A stretch of 64,000 nucleotides of DNA. Source: Idiomarina xiamenensis 10-D-4. GTDB taxonomy: Bacteria > Pseudomonadota > Gammaproteobacteria > Enterobacterales > Alteromonadaceae. The first letter of the stretch is position 1, and each line of letters opens with the position of its first letter. The stretch covers positions 220,252-284,251 of the forward strand of contig NZ_AMRG01000001.1 of assembly GCF_000299895.1 (NCBI RefSeq), written 5' to 3'. Below are positions 8,916 through 18,212 of the stretch, piece by piece. Both the position numbers and the translations under genes were made by a program. The notes beneath the pieces were generated by a model. That model saw only the letters and a list, made by a program, of their open reading frames with translations, was not told the DNA's origin and ran no database searches.

Positions 8916-10460
8916 ATGCGCACGCTGATCACGATCATCTGTTTGCTGTTTTTTGTTACCCAAGCTTTGGCCGCACCACCTAAAGCGCCGCCGCGCGAGC
9001 GTGGTGACGGACCCTATGAACGTTTGATTTTACGGGGTGTGACGCTGGTTAACGGTGAGGGTGCGCCACCTTATGGGCCGGTCGATATCGTCATTGAGGA
9101 TGACCGCATCACGGAAATTGTCAGCGTCGGTAACCCGGGCATGCCGATTAAAGCTGAGCGGCGGCCACAAGCCGAGGCCGGTGATAAAGAAATGGATTTG
9201 CGTGGTCATTATGTGCTGCCCGGTTTTATCGATATGCACGGTCATATCGGCGGCTCGGCCGAGGGTATTCCTGCCGAATATGTACTGAAGCTGTGGCTAG
9301 CGCATGGCATCACCACGGTACGCGAACCGGGTAGTTTTAACGGCTACGACTGGGTCCAGTGGCATCAGCAGCAGGCTGAGAAAAACGCCATTGCTTCGCC
9401 ACGCATTGTGCCTTACGTCGGCTTTGGGCAAGGTTGGGAGGCGCCCATTTTTGGCGCCGACGACGCCCGTGACTGGGTGCGTTTTATCGCCAAACAAGGC
9501 GCTGCCGGTATTAAGTTTTTTGGGGCTTCGCCAAAAGTCATGCAAGCGGCACTGGATGAGGCTCAGCAGCAAGGCCTAGGCACCATGATGCACCACGCGC
9601 AGCTTAACGTGGTGCGTATGAACGCTTTAGATTCGGCACGTTTAGGGTTAACCTCAATGGAGCATTGGTACGGCTTGCCCGAAGCGTTATTTACCGAACA
9701 GGTGATTCAGAATTATCCGGCTAATTACAACTACAATAACGAGCAAGACCGTTTTGCCGAGGCGGGTAAGCTCTGGCAACAAGCGGCTAAGCCCGGTTCG
9801 GAAAGATGGAACGCGGTGCGCGATGAAATGATTGCGCTAGATTTTACCATCGACCCGACATTAACGATTTACGAAGCCAGTCGTGACCTAATGCGCGAGC
9901 GTCAAGCAGTTTGGCACGAGCAATATACCTTGCCGCAGTTGTGGGACTTCTTTCAACCCAGCCGTTATGCACACGGCTCATACTGGTTTGACTGGACCAC
10001 CGACGAAGAGATCCAATGGAAGCAAAACTACCGCATTTGGATGCAGTTTTTAAACGACTATAAAAACCACGGTGGCCGCGTCACCACCGGTTCGGATTCC
10101 GGTTATATCTATAAGGTTTACGGTTTTGGTTTTATTCGTGAACTGGAGTTACTGCGCGAAGCGGGCTTTAACCCATTAGAAGTGATTCGCGCCGCCACCT
10201 TGTCTGGCGCCGAAGCGCTGGGCATGGAGGAGGACATTGGTACGGTATCGGTGGGCAAAAAAGCCGATTTGATCATTGCCGACGAAAACCCGTTACACAA
10301 CTTTAAGTTATTGTATGGCACCGGCCATTTTCGCTTAGACGATAATAACCAACCGGTGCGTAAGCGGGCCTTACAGTACACCATCAAAGACGGTGTCGTT
10401 TACCGCGTCGATGAATTGCTTGAAGACGTGCGCAAGCTGGTGCAAGAGGCCAAACAGTAA
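8916..10460 (+). CDS. Exported amidohydrolase (imidazolonepropionase-like)
   Basis: Metal-dependent hydrolase of the amidohydrolase superfamily, predicted to be exported. It has 514 residues with a signal peptide (about 1-20, cleaved near LAA). The HxH metal motif is H108-G-H110 within FIDMHGH. Later histidines (MMHHAQL, TSMEHW) and TTGSDSGY near residue 390 fit the remaining metal and catalytic ligands. The C-terminal GTVSVGKKADLIIADENP is the usual closing strand. The substrate is unknown; relatives act on dipeptides or cyclic amides. The 3' end faces the 6S RNA gene, with about 20 bp between. Confidence 0.85.
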   Translation: MRTLITIICLLFFVTQALAAPPKAPPRERGDGPYERLILRGVTLVNGEGAPPYGPVDIVIEDDRITEIVSVGNPGMPIKAERRPQAEAGDKEMDLRGHYVLPGFIDMHGHIGGSAEGIPAEYVLKLWLAHGITTVREPGSFNGYDWVQWHQQQAEKNAIASPRIVPYVGFGQGWEAPIFGADDARDWVRFIAKQGAAGIKFFGASPKVMQAALDEAQQQGLGTMMHHAQLNVVRMNALDSARLGLTSMEHWYGLPEALFTEQVIQNYPANYNYNNEQDRFAEAGKLWQQAAKPGSERWNAVRDEMIALDFTIDPTLTIYEASRDLMRERQAVWHEQYTLPQLWDFFQPSRYAHGSYWFDWTTDEEIQWKQNYRIWMQFLNDYKNHGGRVTTGSDSGYIYKVYGFGFIRELELLREAGFNPLEVIRAATLSGAEALGMEEDIGTVSVGKKADLIIADENPLHNFKLLYGTGHFRLDDNNQPVRKRALQYTIKDGVVYRVDELLEDVRKLVQEAKQ

Positions 10461-10480
10461 TATCCGATTGTACCTAAGAG

Positions 10481-10669
10481 GGTGGTTCCCCAGAATGCCG
10501 CTGCGTGGCTGTAGCCCTTGAACCCATTGGTTCAAGGCGGGGAGCGATTGGTATCCGTCGTAGGCTTCCCGGTACTTGCCGGGCTTGCTCATGACGGGCC
10601 AGCGATCCCCTGATTAAAAAGCATCGGCTCAGGGACATTAGCCTGCTGGCGTACATCCCAGGGAACCCT
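10481..10669 (-). ncRNA. ssrS: 6S RNA
   Basis: 6S RNA binds sigma-70 RNA polymerase and mimics an open promoter in stationary phase. The reverse strand matches E. coli 6S in its most conserved parts: GATGT.CGC near the 5' end, GTCCCTGAGCCGAT, then GCCTTGAACCA..GGGTTCAAGGG and ACAGCC...GCGGCAT near the 3' end. The terminal stem closes with GGTTCCC against GGGAACC. It lies directly downstream of zapA, the standard location. Ends are estimated from the closing stem. Confidence 0.93.
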
Positions 10670-10691
10670 AAACAGGTATACGAATTAATGC

Positions 10692-11000
10692 TTAACGACG
10701 ATCATGTCGTTGTTCACTAATCGCTTGTTCGATAGTGGCTTGCAGTAATTCGATTTTTTCTTCTAAAGCGGCATGGCGCTCGGCCTGCTCGGCTTGATCT
10801 TGCATCCACTCATGACACAGGTTAAGCGCGGTCATCACCGCCAACTGTTCCATGTTGGTGAGCTTAGTGCGTTGACGGGTTTCTTCCAGACGTTGGTTGA
10901 GGTTGTCTGCCGCACGCTGTAACGCCGACTCTTGTCCATCTGGACAGCTGACCCGATAATTGCGGTCGAGTAAATGAATATCCATAGTACGGCCAGTCAT
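10692..11000 (-). CDS. zapA: Cell division protein ZapA
   Basis: Small Z-ring-associated protein that bundles FtsZ filaments. It has 102 residues: an N-terminal beta-rich region beginning MDIHLLDRNYRVSC, then a long helix for dimerisation, with the usual VMTALNLCHEW motif. A second ATG five codons in (10985) would give the more standard N-terminus MDIHLLD; AGGAAGGAT lies upstream of the first ATG. The gene is followed by 6S RNA and lies back to back with ygfB, as in E. coli. Confidence 0.93.
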   Translation of the reverse strand: MTGRTMDIHLLDRNYRVSCPDGQESALQRAADNLNQRLEETRQRTKLTNMEQLAVMTALNLCHEWMQDQAEQAERHAALEEKIELLQATIEQAISEQRHDRR

Positions 11001-11151
11001 CGCTCACATCCTTCCTGATGGTCGTTTTAACACTATTATGGCATGCCCGACGGGGTGTTGTCAGCTAGCGCCTGCGTAAAGCCAGTGTTAGGATGTGTGC
11101 TACTGACTTTATTTTCAAGGCCGCTTTTGGTCAATAAGCGTAAGAAAGATT

Positions 11152-11724
11152 ATGTCGACAACGCAAAGCTTTAATTATGATCGTTTGAACGAACTGTTCG
11201 AGCGTTACGAGTTACTTTCCTCACCGGCAGAAATTCACGGCACCTTGGCCGGCTTAGTCGCCAGTGGCAGCAGTATTGAAGGCGAAGACTGGCTCACCCT
11301 GATGAGCGATTTGGCCAACGAAGGCCAGCCGTTCCATCCCGAGCTGACAAAAACGTTGAAAAACTTGATGCAGGACATCTGCGCGGCATTGCGCGACCCG
11401 GATTTGGGTTTTCAATTGCTGCTACCTGAGGATAATGCTCCTTTACCAGAACGTTTACAGGCGTTGGTCAATTGGGTGCAATCATTCTTAGTCGGGTTTG
11501 GTATTAACCAACAAAATCTTGCCAACGTCTCTAGCGATTTGCGCGAGGTTATCGACGATATGGTCGAAATTGCCAAAGTCGATTTTGAAGTTGACGACGG
11601 TGAAGACGCCGAACACGCCTATTACGAAATACTCGAATATTTACGGGTGTCGGCGATCATGTGTTTTAGCGAGCTGGGTAACTCGCAAGGTGGCGATTGT
11701 AAAACCCAAAAGACGCTACACTAA
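11152..11724 (+). CDS. ygfB: UPF0149 family protein YgfB
   Basis: Conserved helical, acidic protein of 190 residues in the UPF0149 (YgfB/YecA) family; its biochemical role is not settled. ELFERYELLSSPAEIHGTLAGL at the start and the C-terminal AEHAYYEILEYLRV block are typical. The metal-binding SEC-C tail found in YecA is absent, so it is the YgfB type. It heads ygfB-pepP-ubiH-ubiI. Two small hairpins without T-runs follow it (about 11711-11731 and 11742-11760), in the gap before pepP. Confidence 0.9.
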   Translation: MSTTQSFNYDRLNELFERYELLSSPAEIHGTLAGLVASGSSIEGEDWLTLMSDLANEGQPFHPELTKTLKNLMQDICAALRDPDLGFQLLLPEDNAPLPERLQALVNWVQSFLVGFGINQQNLANVSSDLREVIDDMVEIAKVDFEVDDGEDAEHAYYEILEYLRVSAIMCFSELGNSQGGDCKTQKTLH

Positions 11725-11788
11725 AGCGTCTGCAACCATGAATGGCAACCGCCATTCGATGTTTTACCGCGATCGATAAAGAGGTTTG

Positions 11789-13120
11789 ATGGTGAGTTTA
11801 ACGACAACTGATTACCAACGCCGTCGGCAGGCGTTATTAAAGCAACTGCCAGCCGATAGTATTGCCGTCATCGCGGCGGCCAGCGAAGTGACCCGCAGCC
11901 GCGATACCGAATTTCCGTTCCGTCAGAACAGCGACTTTTTTTACTTAACCGGTTTTAACGAGCCGGATGCGTTATTAGTGTTGGCACCGCAGGCCAACAC
12001 ACCGGTGACGCTGTTTTGTCAGCCCTCCGATGCCGACGCCGAAGTTTGGCACGGCCGTCGTTTAGGCGTCGATGCGGCGCTGGATAAGTTGGGTGTCGAT
12101 GCCGCTTACAGCACCGATACCATTGACGAACACTTGTTTGAGTTGCTGAACGGTGTACATACTGTATTCAGTTGCCACGGTGACAACGCTGAGTTAGACC
12201 AGCTACTTTGGCAATTAAGCGATGGTTTGCGCCAGACTCCCAAAAAGGGCAATAAAGCACCGCAACAATTCAGCGATTTGCGACCCTTGCTACACGAAAT
12301 GCGGCTGATAAAAAGCGCTAAAGAGCTGGATATCATGCGCCGCGCCGCCAGCATTACCGTTGCCGCCTTTAAGCGCGCCATGCACTATGCTCAGGTCGGA
12401 CGTTACGAGTATCAGGTAGCGGCCGAGCTACACCACGAATTTGCCAGCCAGGGTGCCTTGCATCCCGCTTATGGCACCATTTGCGGCGGTGGCGATAACG
12501 CCTGCATTTTGCACTACACCGAGAATAGCGCCGAACTACGCGATGGTGATCTGCTGTTAATCGACGCTGGTGCTGAGTATCAGGGCTATGCCGCAGACAT
12601 TACACGCACCTTTCCGGTCAACGGCCGCTTTAGTGAACCGCAAAAACAACTGTATGAATTGGTACTGAAAGCGCAACAGGCGGCTTTTGACGAGGTCAAG
12701 CCGGGCAGTAACCTGATTGCCGCGCAACAGGCGGCAGCCAAGGTGATCACCCAAGGTTTGCTGGAGTTAGGAATATTATCCGGAACTTTCGACGATAATT
12801 GGCGAAAATCGACTTGGAAACGCTTCTTTATTCATGGTTTAGGGCATTGGCTTGGACTCGACGTGCATGATGTTGGCGAATATCAACGCCAAGGCCAACC
12901 ACGACCGTTTCAGGCGGGAATGGTGTTGACCATCGAACCGGGCATTTATATTCCGTTGCAGGCTGAGGTTGACGGTGTCGCCGTCGACAAAAAATGGTGT
13001 GGTATCGGCATTCGTATCGAAGACGATTTAATCGTTACCGCCGATGGTTACGAAAACATGACGGCGGCGGTGTCCAAAACCGTGGCCGAGGTAGAACAAT
13101 GGCTGGCGCAACGCGGGTAG
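11789..13120 (+). CDS. pepP: Xaa-Pro aminopeptidase PepP
   Basis: Manganese-dependent M24B peptidase that removes the N-terminal residue before proline. It has 443 residues. The N-terminal AMP-N domain is recognised by FPFRQNSDFFYLTGF; the pita-bread catalytic domain carries the five metal ligands in LIDAGAEYQGYAADITRTF (two Asp), GLGHWLG (His), LTIEPGIY (Glu) and IGIRIEDD (Glu). The open frame extends one codon upstream to TTG 11786, but AAAGAGG fits ATG 11789. The 3' end overlaps ubiH by 22 bp, suggesting coupled translation. Confidence 0.95.
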   Translation: MVSLTTTDYQRRRQALLKQLPADSIAVIAAASEVTRSRDTEFPFRQNSDFFYLTGFNEPDALLVLAPQANTPVTLFCQPSDADAEVWHGRRLGVDAALDKLGVDAAYSTDTIDEHLFELLNGVHTVFSCHGDNAELDQLLWQLSDGLRQTPKKGNKAPQQFSDLRPLLHEMRLIKSAKELDIMRRAASITVAAFKRAMHYAQVGRYEYQVAAELHHEFASQGALHPAYGTICGGGDNACILHYTENSAELRDGDLLLIDAGAEYQGYAADITRTFPVNGRFSEPQKQLYELVLKAQQAAFDEVKPGSNLIAAQQAAAKVITQGLLELGILSGTFDDNWRKSTWKRFFIHGLGHWLGLDVHDVGEYQRQGQPRPFQAGMVLTIEPGIYIPLQAEVDGVAVDKKWCGIGIRIEDDLIVTADGYENMTAAVSKTVAEVEQWLAQRG

Positions 13121-14289
13121 ATTATCAACTGCTGATCGCCGGTGGTGGCTTGGTCGGCGCACTACTGGCGCTGCTCAGTGCTCGCCAGCAGCCGCAGTGG
13201 CGGGTAGCGGTAGTCGAGCCGCAAGCATTGGGTGCCAGTAACGATAAACGTACACTGGCACTAGCGGCGGGCTCGGTCGAGGCTCTGCAACGCGAGCAAC
13301 TGTGGCAGCCCATTGCGCACGCAGCGCAACCGATTGAGCACATTCATATTAGTGACCGTGGCTTTGCCGGATTAACACTACTGCATGCCGAGCAGTTGGG
13401 CGTAACGGCCTTGGGTCAGGTCATTGCGGCGGCAACTCTGGGTGACTTGTTGTATCAGCAATGCCGACAACACCCTAACATCGATTGGCTCAGTGACTGC
13501 CGCGTTGATGACGTACAGCTAACCGAGGCGGCAGCCGCAGTCAGCTTAAGTGATGGCCGTTGTTTACACAGTGCGCTAGTGGTTGGCGCCGATGGTCAAC
13601 ATTCGCAGGTGGCGAAGGCGTTAAAGTTACCCATGCAACAAAGCGATTACCAACAAGTCGGCGTCATCGCTAACATCGATGTCGACCGCGACCTGCAGGG
13701 CTGGGCTTATGAGCGTTTTACCGAAACCGGACCGTTAGCATTGCTGCCGGTTGGACCGCGCCAAGCCTCGCTGGTGTGGAGCCTGCATGATGATGCGGCG
13801 GCGGATATGTTGGACGTTTCTGATGAGGTGTTTTTACGCACCTGCCAGCGTGCCTTCGGTTATCGCGCTGGACGCTTTGTCGGCTTGGGGCCACGTTACA
13901 GTTTTCCGTTAAAGCTGCAGCAAGCGCCGCAGTTTACCGCACATCGTGCGTTATTAATGGGCAATGCCGCACACGCGCTACACCCCATTGCCGGTCAGGG
14001 TTTTAATTTGGGCTTACGCGACGTGACTAGCCTGCTGGACTGCTGGCGTCAGCAACCGCCGACAGACCACCTTGATAGCGGCAGTTTTGCCGTGCTGCAT
14101 GATTATAAACTGCGGCGTGAAGCCGATTATGGTCGCATTATCGGCTTTACCGACACCTTGGTGCGCAGTTTTTCTAACCGTTATGCACCCTTGGTTTTCG
14201 GTCGCAACTTAGCATTATTAGCCATCGACCATCTGGCACCCGCGCGACGTCGGTTAGCCACCTTGGCGATGGGAAAACTGGACAATTAA
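13099..14289 (+). CDS. ubiH: 2-octaprenyl-6-methoxyphenol hydroxylase UbiH
   Basis: FAD-dependent monooxygenase that hydroxylates the ubiquinone ring. From ATG 13099 it has 396 residues; the frame is open 35 codons further upstream, but that part is an arginine-rich shadow of pepP and does not look like protein. Motifs: FAD-binding IAGGGLVGALLAL at the N-terminus, VVGADGQHS in the middle, and the second FAD motif GNAAHALHPIAGQGFNLGLRD, typical of UbiH/UbiF/UbiI. The order pepP-ubiH-ubiI is conserved in gammaproteobacteria and supports the specific assignment. Confidence 0.92.
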   Translation: MAGATRVDYQLLIAGGGLVGALLALLSARQQPQWRVAVVEPQALGASNDKRTLALAAGSVEALQREQLWQPIAHAAQPIEHIHISDRGFAGLTLLHAEQLGVTALGQVIAAATLGDLLYQQCRQHPNIDWLSDCRVDDVQLTEAAAAVSLSDGRCLHSALVVGADGQHSQVAKALKLPMQQSDYQQVGVIANIDVDRDLQGWAYERFTETGPLALLPVGPRQASLVWSLHDDAAADMLDVSDEVFLRTCQRAFGYRAGRFVGLGPRYSFPLKLQQAPQFTAHRALLMGNAAHALHPIAGQGFNLGLRDVTSLLDCWRQQPPTDHLDSGSFAVLHDYKLRREADYGRIIGFTDTLVRSFSNRYAPLVFGRNLALLAIDHLAPARRRLATLAMGKLDN

Positions 14290-14304
14290 AGTAGGACACA
14301 AGGC

Positions 14305-15516
14305 ATGAACCAAGCGCAGTCGATTGTCATTGTTGGCGCCGGTATGATTGGCTTAAGTTGTGCGGTGGCGTTGGCCCAGGCCGGACATCAGGTGACCGTG
14401 GTTGAGCGCGGTCAACGACCGGACGATGACAACAGCGACGATGCTTTACCGTTGCTGCGGGTGAGCGCCATTAATCACCGCAGTCGCGCCTGGCTCAGTC
14501 AGTTGCAAGTGTGGCAACAGTTGCCAACGGCACGCTTAGGTCCGTATCAGGCGATGCAGGTGTGGGATAAAGACAGTTTTGCTCAGATCGATTTTGCCGC
14601 CAATGAGGTGGGTGCCGACGACTTAGGAGCGATTGTTGAAAACGCGGTGCTGGAGCAAGCGTTATGGGATCGTGCCGAGCAAGTCGGTGTCACCATCATC
14701 GCTGACGCCCAGTTAGAAGCCGAGCCGCAAGCCGCCTTAAACGATGATTTTGTGCCCGGCCAACGCTTGCAGTTGCAAGTCGTCAGCGCCGCTGGCGCAA
14801 GCAAGACCACGCTGTTAGCCGACTTACTGATTGCCGCCGACGGTGGTCGCTCACAATGGCGCCAACGGTTAGCGTTGCCGTTAACGGCGTGGGATTATCA
14901 ACAACAAGCCTTGGTCGCCGCGATCCGCTGCCAGCGACCTCATCAAGGCGTGGCGCGGCAGGTATTTTTAGCACACGGACCGTTGGCATTATTACCGCTG
15001 GCGGATGGCCAACAATGTTCCATCGTTTGGTCGCAAGACAACGCCGAAGCCGAACGCTTACAGGCCTTGTCACCCGAGCGGCTCATGCGTGAGCTGCAAA
15101 TTGCCAGCGATAACGTGCTGGGCGAATGTCAATTGTTGGGCGAATGTCGGGCGTTTCCTTTACGCATGCAATACAGCCGCCAGTGGCACCGCGGCCATGT
15201 GGTGTTGGTCGGCGATGCCGCTCATACCATTCATCCATTGGCAGGACAGGGCGCTAATTTGGGCTTAGCCGACGCCGAACGCTTAACCGAGCTACTGACG
15301 CAACAGCCATTACCGCGCTGGGGGCGGGCGCTGGGCGAGTATCAGGCCGAACGCAAAGCCGCGGCGCTAACCATGATTGCTGCCATGGAAGCCTTTAAAC
15401 GCGGTTTTCATGGGCAACAACTGTTGCCGAAATTGTTACGCGGTATGGCTTTGCAGGTGGCCGACAAGGTCTCGCCGTTAAAACGTCTGCTAACCCGTGC
15501 CGCGCTGGGTCAATAA
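14305..15516 (+). CDS. ubiI: FAD-dependent ubiquinone hydroxylase (UbiI/VisC)
   Basis: Paralogue of UbiH in the same operon, 403 residues. In E. coli UbiI carries out the C5 hydroxylation of the ubiquinone ring. The Rossmann motif VGAGMIGLSCAVALA is at the N-terminus, DLLIAADGGRSQWR in the middle, and GDAAHTIHPLAGQGANLGLAD marks the second FAD site. The identification as UbiI, not UbiF, rests on gene order. It lies 15 bp after ubiH with AGTAGGAC as ribosome site. It converges with the LysR gene, with only three bases between their ends. Confidence 0.88.
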   Translation: MNQAQSIVIVGAGMIGLSCAVALAQAGHQVTVVERGQRPDDDNSDDALPLLRVSAINHRSRAWLSQLQVWQQLPTARLGPYQAMQVWDKDSFAQIDFAANEVGADDLGAIVENAVLEQALWDRAEQVGVTIIADAQLEAEPQAALNDDFVPGQRLQLQVVSAAGASKTTLLADLLIAADGGRSQWRQRLALPLTAWDYQQQALVAAIRCQRPHQGVARQVFLAHGPLALLPLADGQQCSIVWSQDNAEAERLQALSPERLMRELQIASDNVLGECQLLGECRAFPLRMQYSRQWHRGHVVLVGDAAHTIHPLAGQGANLGLADAERLTELLTQQPLPRWGRALGEYQAERKAAALTMIAAMEAFKRGFHGQQLLPKLLRGMALQVADKVSPLKRLLTRAALGQ

Positions 15517-15519
15517 CGC

Positions 15520-16410
15520 TTAAATGCGTTCGCGCAGGAACACCGCCAGTTGACTGGCCGCCGGATTATCGCTGGCGCGTTGTTTCAGCACCAAATTGAC
15601 CCGGCCTAATTCCGGTAGTGCCGTTGAGCCGCTAGCGCTATTGATTGTTTTGCTGCTGGGCAGTCGGGTAAAATTATCTGGCACCGCGCTGTCGGCTAGC
15701 ACCGTCACTCCCAAACCGCTGTGCAACGCCGCCTTTAAACCGGAAAAGTCGGCGTTGGTGTAGCTAATGCGCCACGCCTGCTGACACTTTTTTAGCGCCT
15801 GTAACGCGCGCCGCCGGTAAATGCAGCCGTCCGGCGCCACCACCAAACTCACCGGCGCGTTTTTGGCCAGCGGTGGCATCAACGAACTAACCACCCAGAC
15901 TAGGCTCTCTTGCTTTAACAGCTCGTCTTTGCGGACTTGCTGCGTCGGCTCTTGCAGCGCTACTACCACATCATAATCGTGCTCATCGTCTTGTTGTAGC
16001 AACTGTTCACTGAGCGCCGAGGTTACCTCTAGCGTGACCTGCGGATAAGACTGTGCAAATTGTCCCAACACCCGTGGCAAGAGGGTACTGGCGAACTCGC
16101 TAGGAATGCCGAGTCGCACACGCCCCGCCAGCGACGGCTGTTGAAACTGCGCAAAGACTCGGTCATTCAGGTTCAACAGTTGTCGTGCCGAGGCATACAG
16201 TGCCTCGCCGGCAGCGGTTAACTGCATGCGACCACGTTGGCGGGTTAGTAAGCGCGCGCCTAATTGTTCTTCCAGCTTTTGCAGTTGCAGGCTAATGGCC
16301 GGCTGTGAGCGTCCCAACTGCTGACCGGCGGCGGTGTAACTGTTTAAATCAACCACGCTGGTAAAGGCGCGCAGCGCGTCTAAAGACAGGTGTTTCATCG
16401 GTACCGACAT
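15520..16410 (-). CDS. LysR-family regulator (LrhA/HexA-like)
   Basis: Transcription factor with an N-terminal winged helix-turn-helix (LDALRAFTSVVDLNSYTAAG through SQPAISLQLQKLEEQLG) and a periplasmic-binding-like effector domain. From ATG 16410 it has 296 residues; ATG 16398 would also be reasonable. The frame continues upstream to 16578 and encodes a signal-peptide-like segment from ATG 16491, but that ATG has no ribosome site and lies in the gcv promoter region, so I leave it out (see findings). The pattern of the helix-turn-helix and the DNA-binding helix resembles LrhA more than GcvA. Its divergent position from gcvT makes control of gcvTHP possible, but this is inference. Confidence 0.85.
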   Translation of the reverse strand: MSVPMKHLSLDALRAFTSVVDLNSYTAAGQQLGRSQPAISLQLQKLEEQLGARLLTRQRGRMQLTAAGEALYASARQLLNLNDRVFAQFQQPSLAGRVRLGIPSEFASTLLPRVLGQFAQSYPQVTLEVTSALSEQLLQQDDEHDYDVVVALQEPTQQVRKDELLKQESLVWVVSSLMPPLAKNAPVSLVVAPDGCIYRRRALQALKKCQQAWRISYTNADFSGLKAALHSGLGVTVLADSAVPDNFTRLPSSKTINSASGSTALPELGRVNLVLKQRASDNPAASQLAVFLRERI

Positions 16411-16507
16411 CGGTTTGGCCTCGGCTGGAGCAGTGCTGCTAATAATGAATATAAATAGTGTAAAGCCAATTATTAACTTTTTAAATGGCATTATAAGTAA
16501 TATTGAT

Positions 16508-16536
16508 TTGTTGTTGGCGCCGTCCGGCTCTATAAT
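16508..16536 (+). promoter_or_regulatory. Sigma-70 promoter of gcvTHP
   Basis: TTGTTG (16508-16513), a 17-bp spacer and a perfect TATAAT (16531-16536) lie about 48 bp before the gcvT start. No glycine riboswitch was recognised in the leader. Confidence 0.65.
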
Positions 16537-16583
16537 TCCAGCCTGATTTTTCAGCCGCCAGCAACCATGAGGAAACATCCGTT

Positions 16584-17663
16584 ATGGCGAATAGAACTCC
16601 GCTTTATGACGCACACGTCGCAGCCGGTGCGAAAATGGTCGACTTCCACGGCTGGGATATGCCATTAAACTATGGTTCACAAATCGAAGAACACCACGCG
16701 GTACGCCGCGACGCCGGTGTCTTTGACGTATCGCACATGACCATCGTCGACGTTTCTGGCGATCAGGCGCAAGCCTTCTTACGTTATTTGTTGGCCAACG
16801 ATGTGGCAAAATTGTCACAGCCCGGCAAGGCACAATACACCAGCATGTTGAACGATAACGGCGGTGTGATCGACGATCTGATCGTTTATTATTTCGACGA
16901 CACCAACTACCGCTTAGTGGTCAACTCGGCCACCCGCGAGCGAGATTTAGGTTGGATCAATAAAGTCGCGAGCGAGTTTGAAGTCAGCGTAAAAGAGCGC
17001 GATGACTTTGCCATGGTTGCCCTGCAAGGCCCCAACGCGGCGGCCAAGCTGGCGCAAATCTTAGACGCCCAGCAATTTGCCAACATCGACGGCATGAAGC
17101 CGTTCTTTGGTAAGCAGGTTGATCAATATTTTATTGCCACCACTGGCTATACCGGCGAGAAAGGTTATGAGATCATCGTTCCCGCCGCCGAAATCGTTAG
17201 TCTCTGGGATGCACTGTTACAGGCCGATGTGGCGCCTTGTGGTTTAGGCGCGCGCGATACCCTGCGCTTAGAAGCCGGGATGAACCTGTATGGACAAGAT
17301 ATGGACGAAAACGTCTCGCCGTTGGCGGCCAACATGGGCTGGAGTGTGGCGTTTGAACCGAGCGACCGTGACTTTATTGGTCGTGCTGCGTTAGAAGCGC
17401 AAAAAGCCGCAGGCACTGAGAAGCTTGTTGGCTTGGTGATGGAAGAACGTGGCGTACTCCGTCATGGACAAAAGGTTATCGTCGATGGCGGCGAGGGCAT
17501 CATCACCTCAGGCACCTTCTCGCCGACGCTGGGTTTTTCGATTGCGATGGCACGGGTGCCGCAACCGGTTGGCGATAGTGCGGAAGTGGAAATGCGGAAA
17601 AAATTGGTTAAAGTAAAAGTGGTTAAACCAAGCTTTGTCCGTAACGGCACATCGGTTCTCTAA
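16584..17663 (+). CDS. gcvT: Glycine cleavage system T protein (aminomethyltransferase)
   Basis: Transfers the methylene group from aminomethyl-lipoyl-GcvH to tetrahydrofolate, releasing ammonia. It has 359 residues, the normal length. The N-terminus ([21 protein letters not shown]) and the motifs [36 protein letters not shown] and [17 protein letters not shown] are highly conserved in GcvT. First gene of gcvT-gcvH-gcvP, with a good sigma-70 promoter in front. Confidence 0.97.
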   Translation: MANRTPLYDAHVAAGAKMVDFHGWDMPLNYGSQIEEHHAVRRDAGVFDVSHMTIVDVSGDQAQAFLRYLLANDVAKLSQPGKAQYTSMLNDNGGVIDDLIVYYFDDTNYRLVVNSATRERDLGWINKVASEFEVSVKERDDFAMVALQGPNAAAKLAQILDAQQFANIDGMKPFFGKQVDQYFIATTGYTGEKGYEIIVPAAEIVSLWDALLQADVAPCGLGARDTLRLEAGMNLYGQDMDENVSPLAANMGWSVAFEPSDRDFIGRAALEAQKAAGTEKLVGLVMEERGVLRHGQKVIVDGGEGIITSGTFSPTLGFSIAMARVPQPVGDSAEVEMRKKLVKVKVVKPSFVRNGTSVL

Positions 17664-17716
17664 CATTACGTATTAACACATAAAGCGCTGGCGTGGCCGG
17701 CACAGAGGGAAACATT

Positions 17717-18106
17717 ATGAGCAACATTCCTGCTGAACTAAAGTACGCATCAACGCACGAGTGGATCCGTGACGAGGGTGACGGCACCTTTACCGTCGGT
17801 ATTTCTGAGCACGCTCAAGAGCTGCTGGGCGACATGGTTTTTGTCGAGCTGCCAGAAGTTGGCGCAACTTACGCCGCTGGTGACGACTGCGCCGTGGCTG
17901 AGTCGGTCAAAGCGGCGTCAGACATCTACGCACCGATCGCCGGTGAAATCGTCGCGGTTAACGAAGATTTAGAAGATGCACCAGAAACCGTCAACAACGA
18001 CCCATATGGTGACGGTTGGTTGTTCCGCATCAAAGCCGACGATGCTAGCGAAATTGAGAATCTGCTTGACGCCAACGGTTACCAAGCGGTTGTCGACGAA
18101 GACTAA
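17717..18106 (+). CDS. gcvH: Glycine cleavage system H protein
   Basis: Lipoyl carrier protein that shuttles the aminomethyl group between GcvP, GcvT and the dehydrogenase. It has 129 residues, and the lipoylated lysine is K65 in [11 protein letters not shown]. The frame is open eight codons further upstream (GTG 17693), but AGAGGGAAA sits seven bases before ATG 17717 and [10 protein letters not shown] is the standard N-terminus. An intrinsic-terminator-like hairpin lies between it and gcvP. Confidence 0.97.
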   Translation: MSNIPAELKYASTHEWIRDEGDGTFTVGISEHAQELLGDMVFVELPEVGATYAAGDDCAVAESVKAASDIYAPIAGEIVAVNEDLEDAPETVNNDPYGDGWLFRIKADDASEIENLLDANGYQAVVDED

Positions 18107-18155
18107 TTTTATTGCATTGCTGTTGCGGTTAGCAACCGGACGTAACAAGCGAAAG

Positions 18156-18180
18156 AACCCCGGTGTAGCACCGGGGTTTT
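18156..18180 (+). terminator. Intrinsic terminator/attenuator between gcvH and gcvP
   Basis: CCCCGGTG-TAG-CACCGGGG followed by TTTT, with AA before it. A stem of eight G/C-rich pairs with a short T-run inside an operon suggests that transcription is reduced before gcvP. Confidence 0.7.
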
Positions 18181-18212
18181 GCGTTTAACCCACAACGTAC
18201 AGGGCCGAGGTA

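Noticed and set aside
10474..10656. 60-residue minus-strand frame
   Set aside because: It lies inside the 6S RNA gene, whose conserved RNA motifs explain the sequence better.
12994..13098. Upstream extension of ubiH
   Set aside because: Arginine-rich shadow of pepP; the FAD motif begins just after ATG 13099 as in the family.
16411..16583. Glycine riboswitch before gcvT
   Set aside because: Looked for the conserved aptamer elements; the leader after the promoter is only about 40 bp and none are present.
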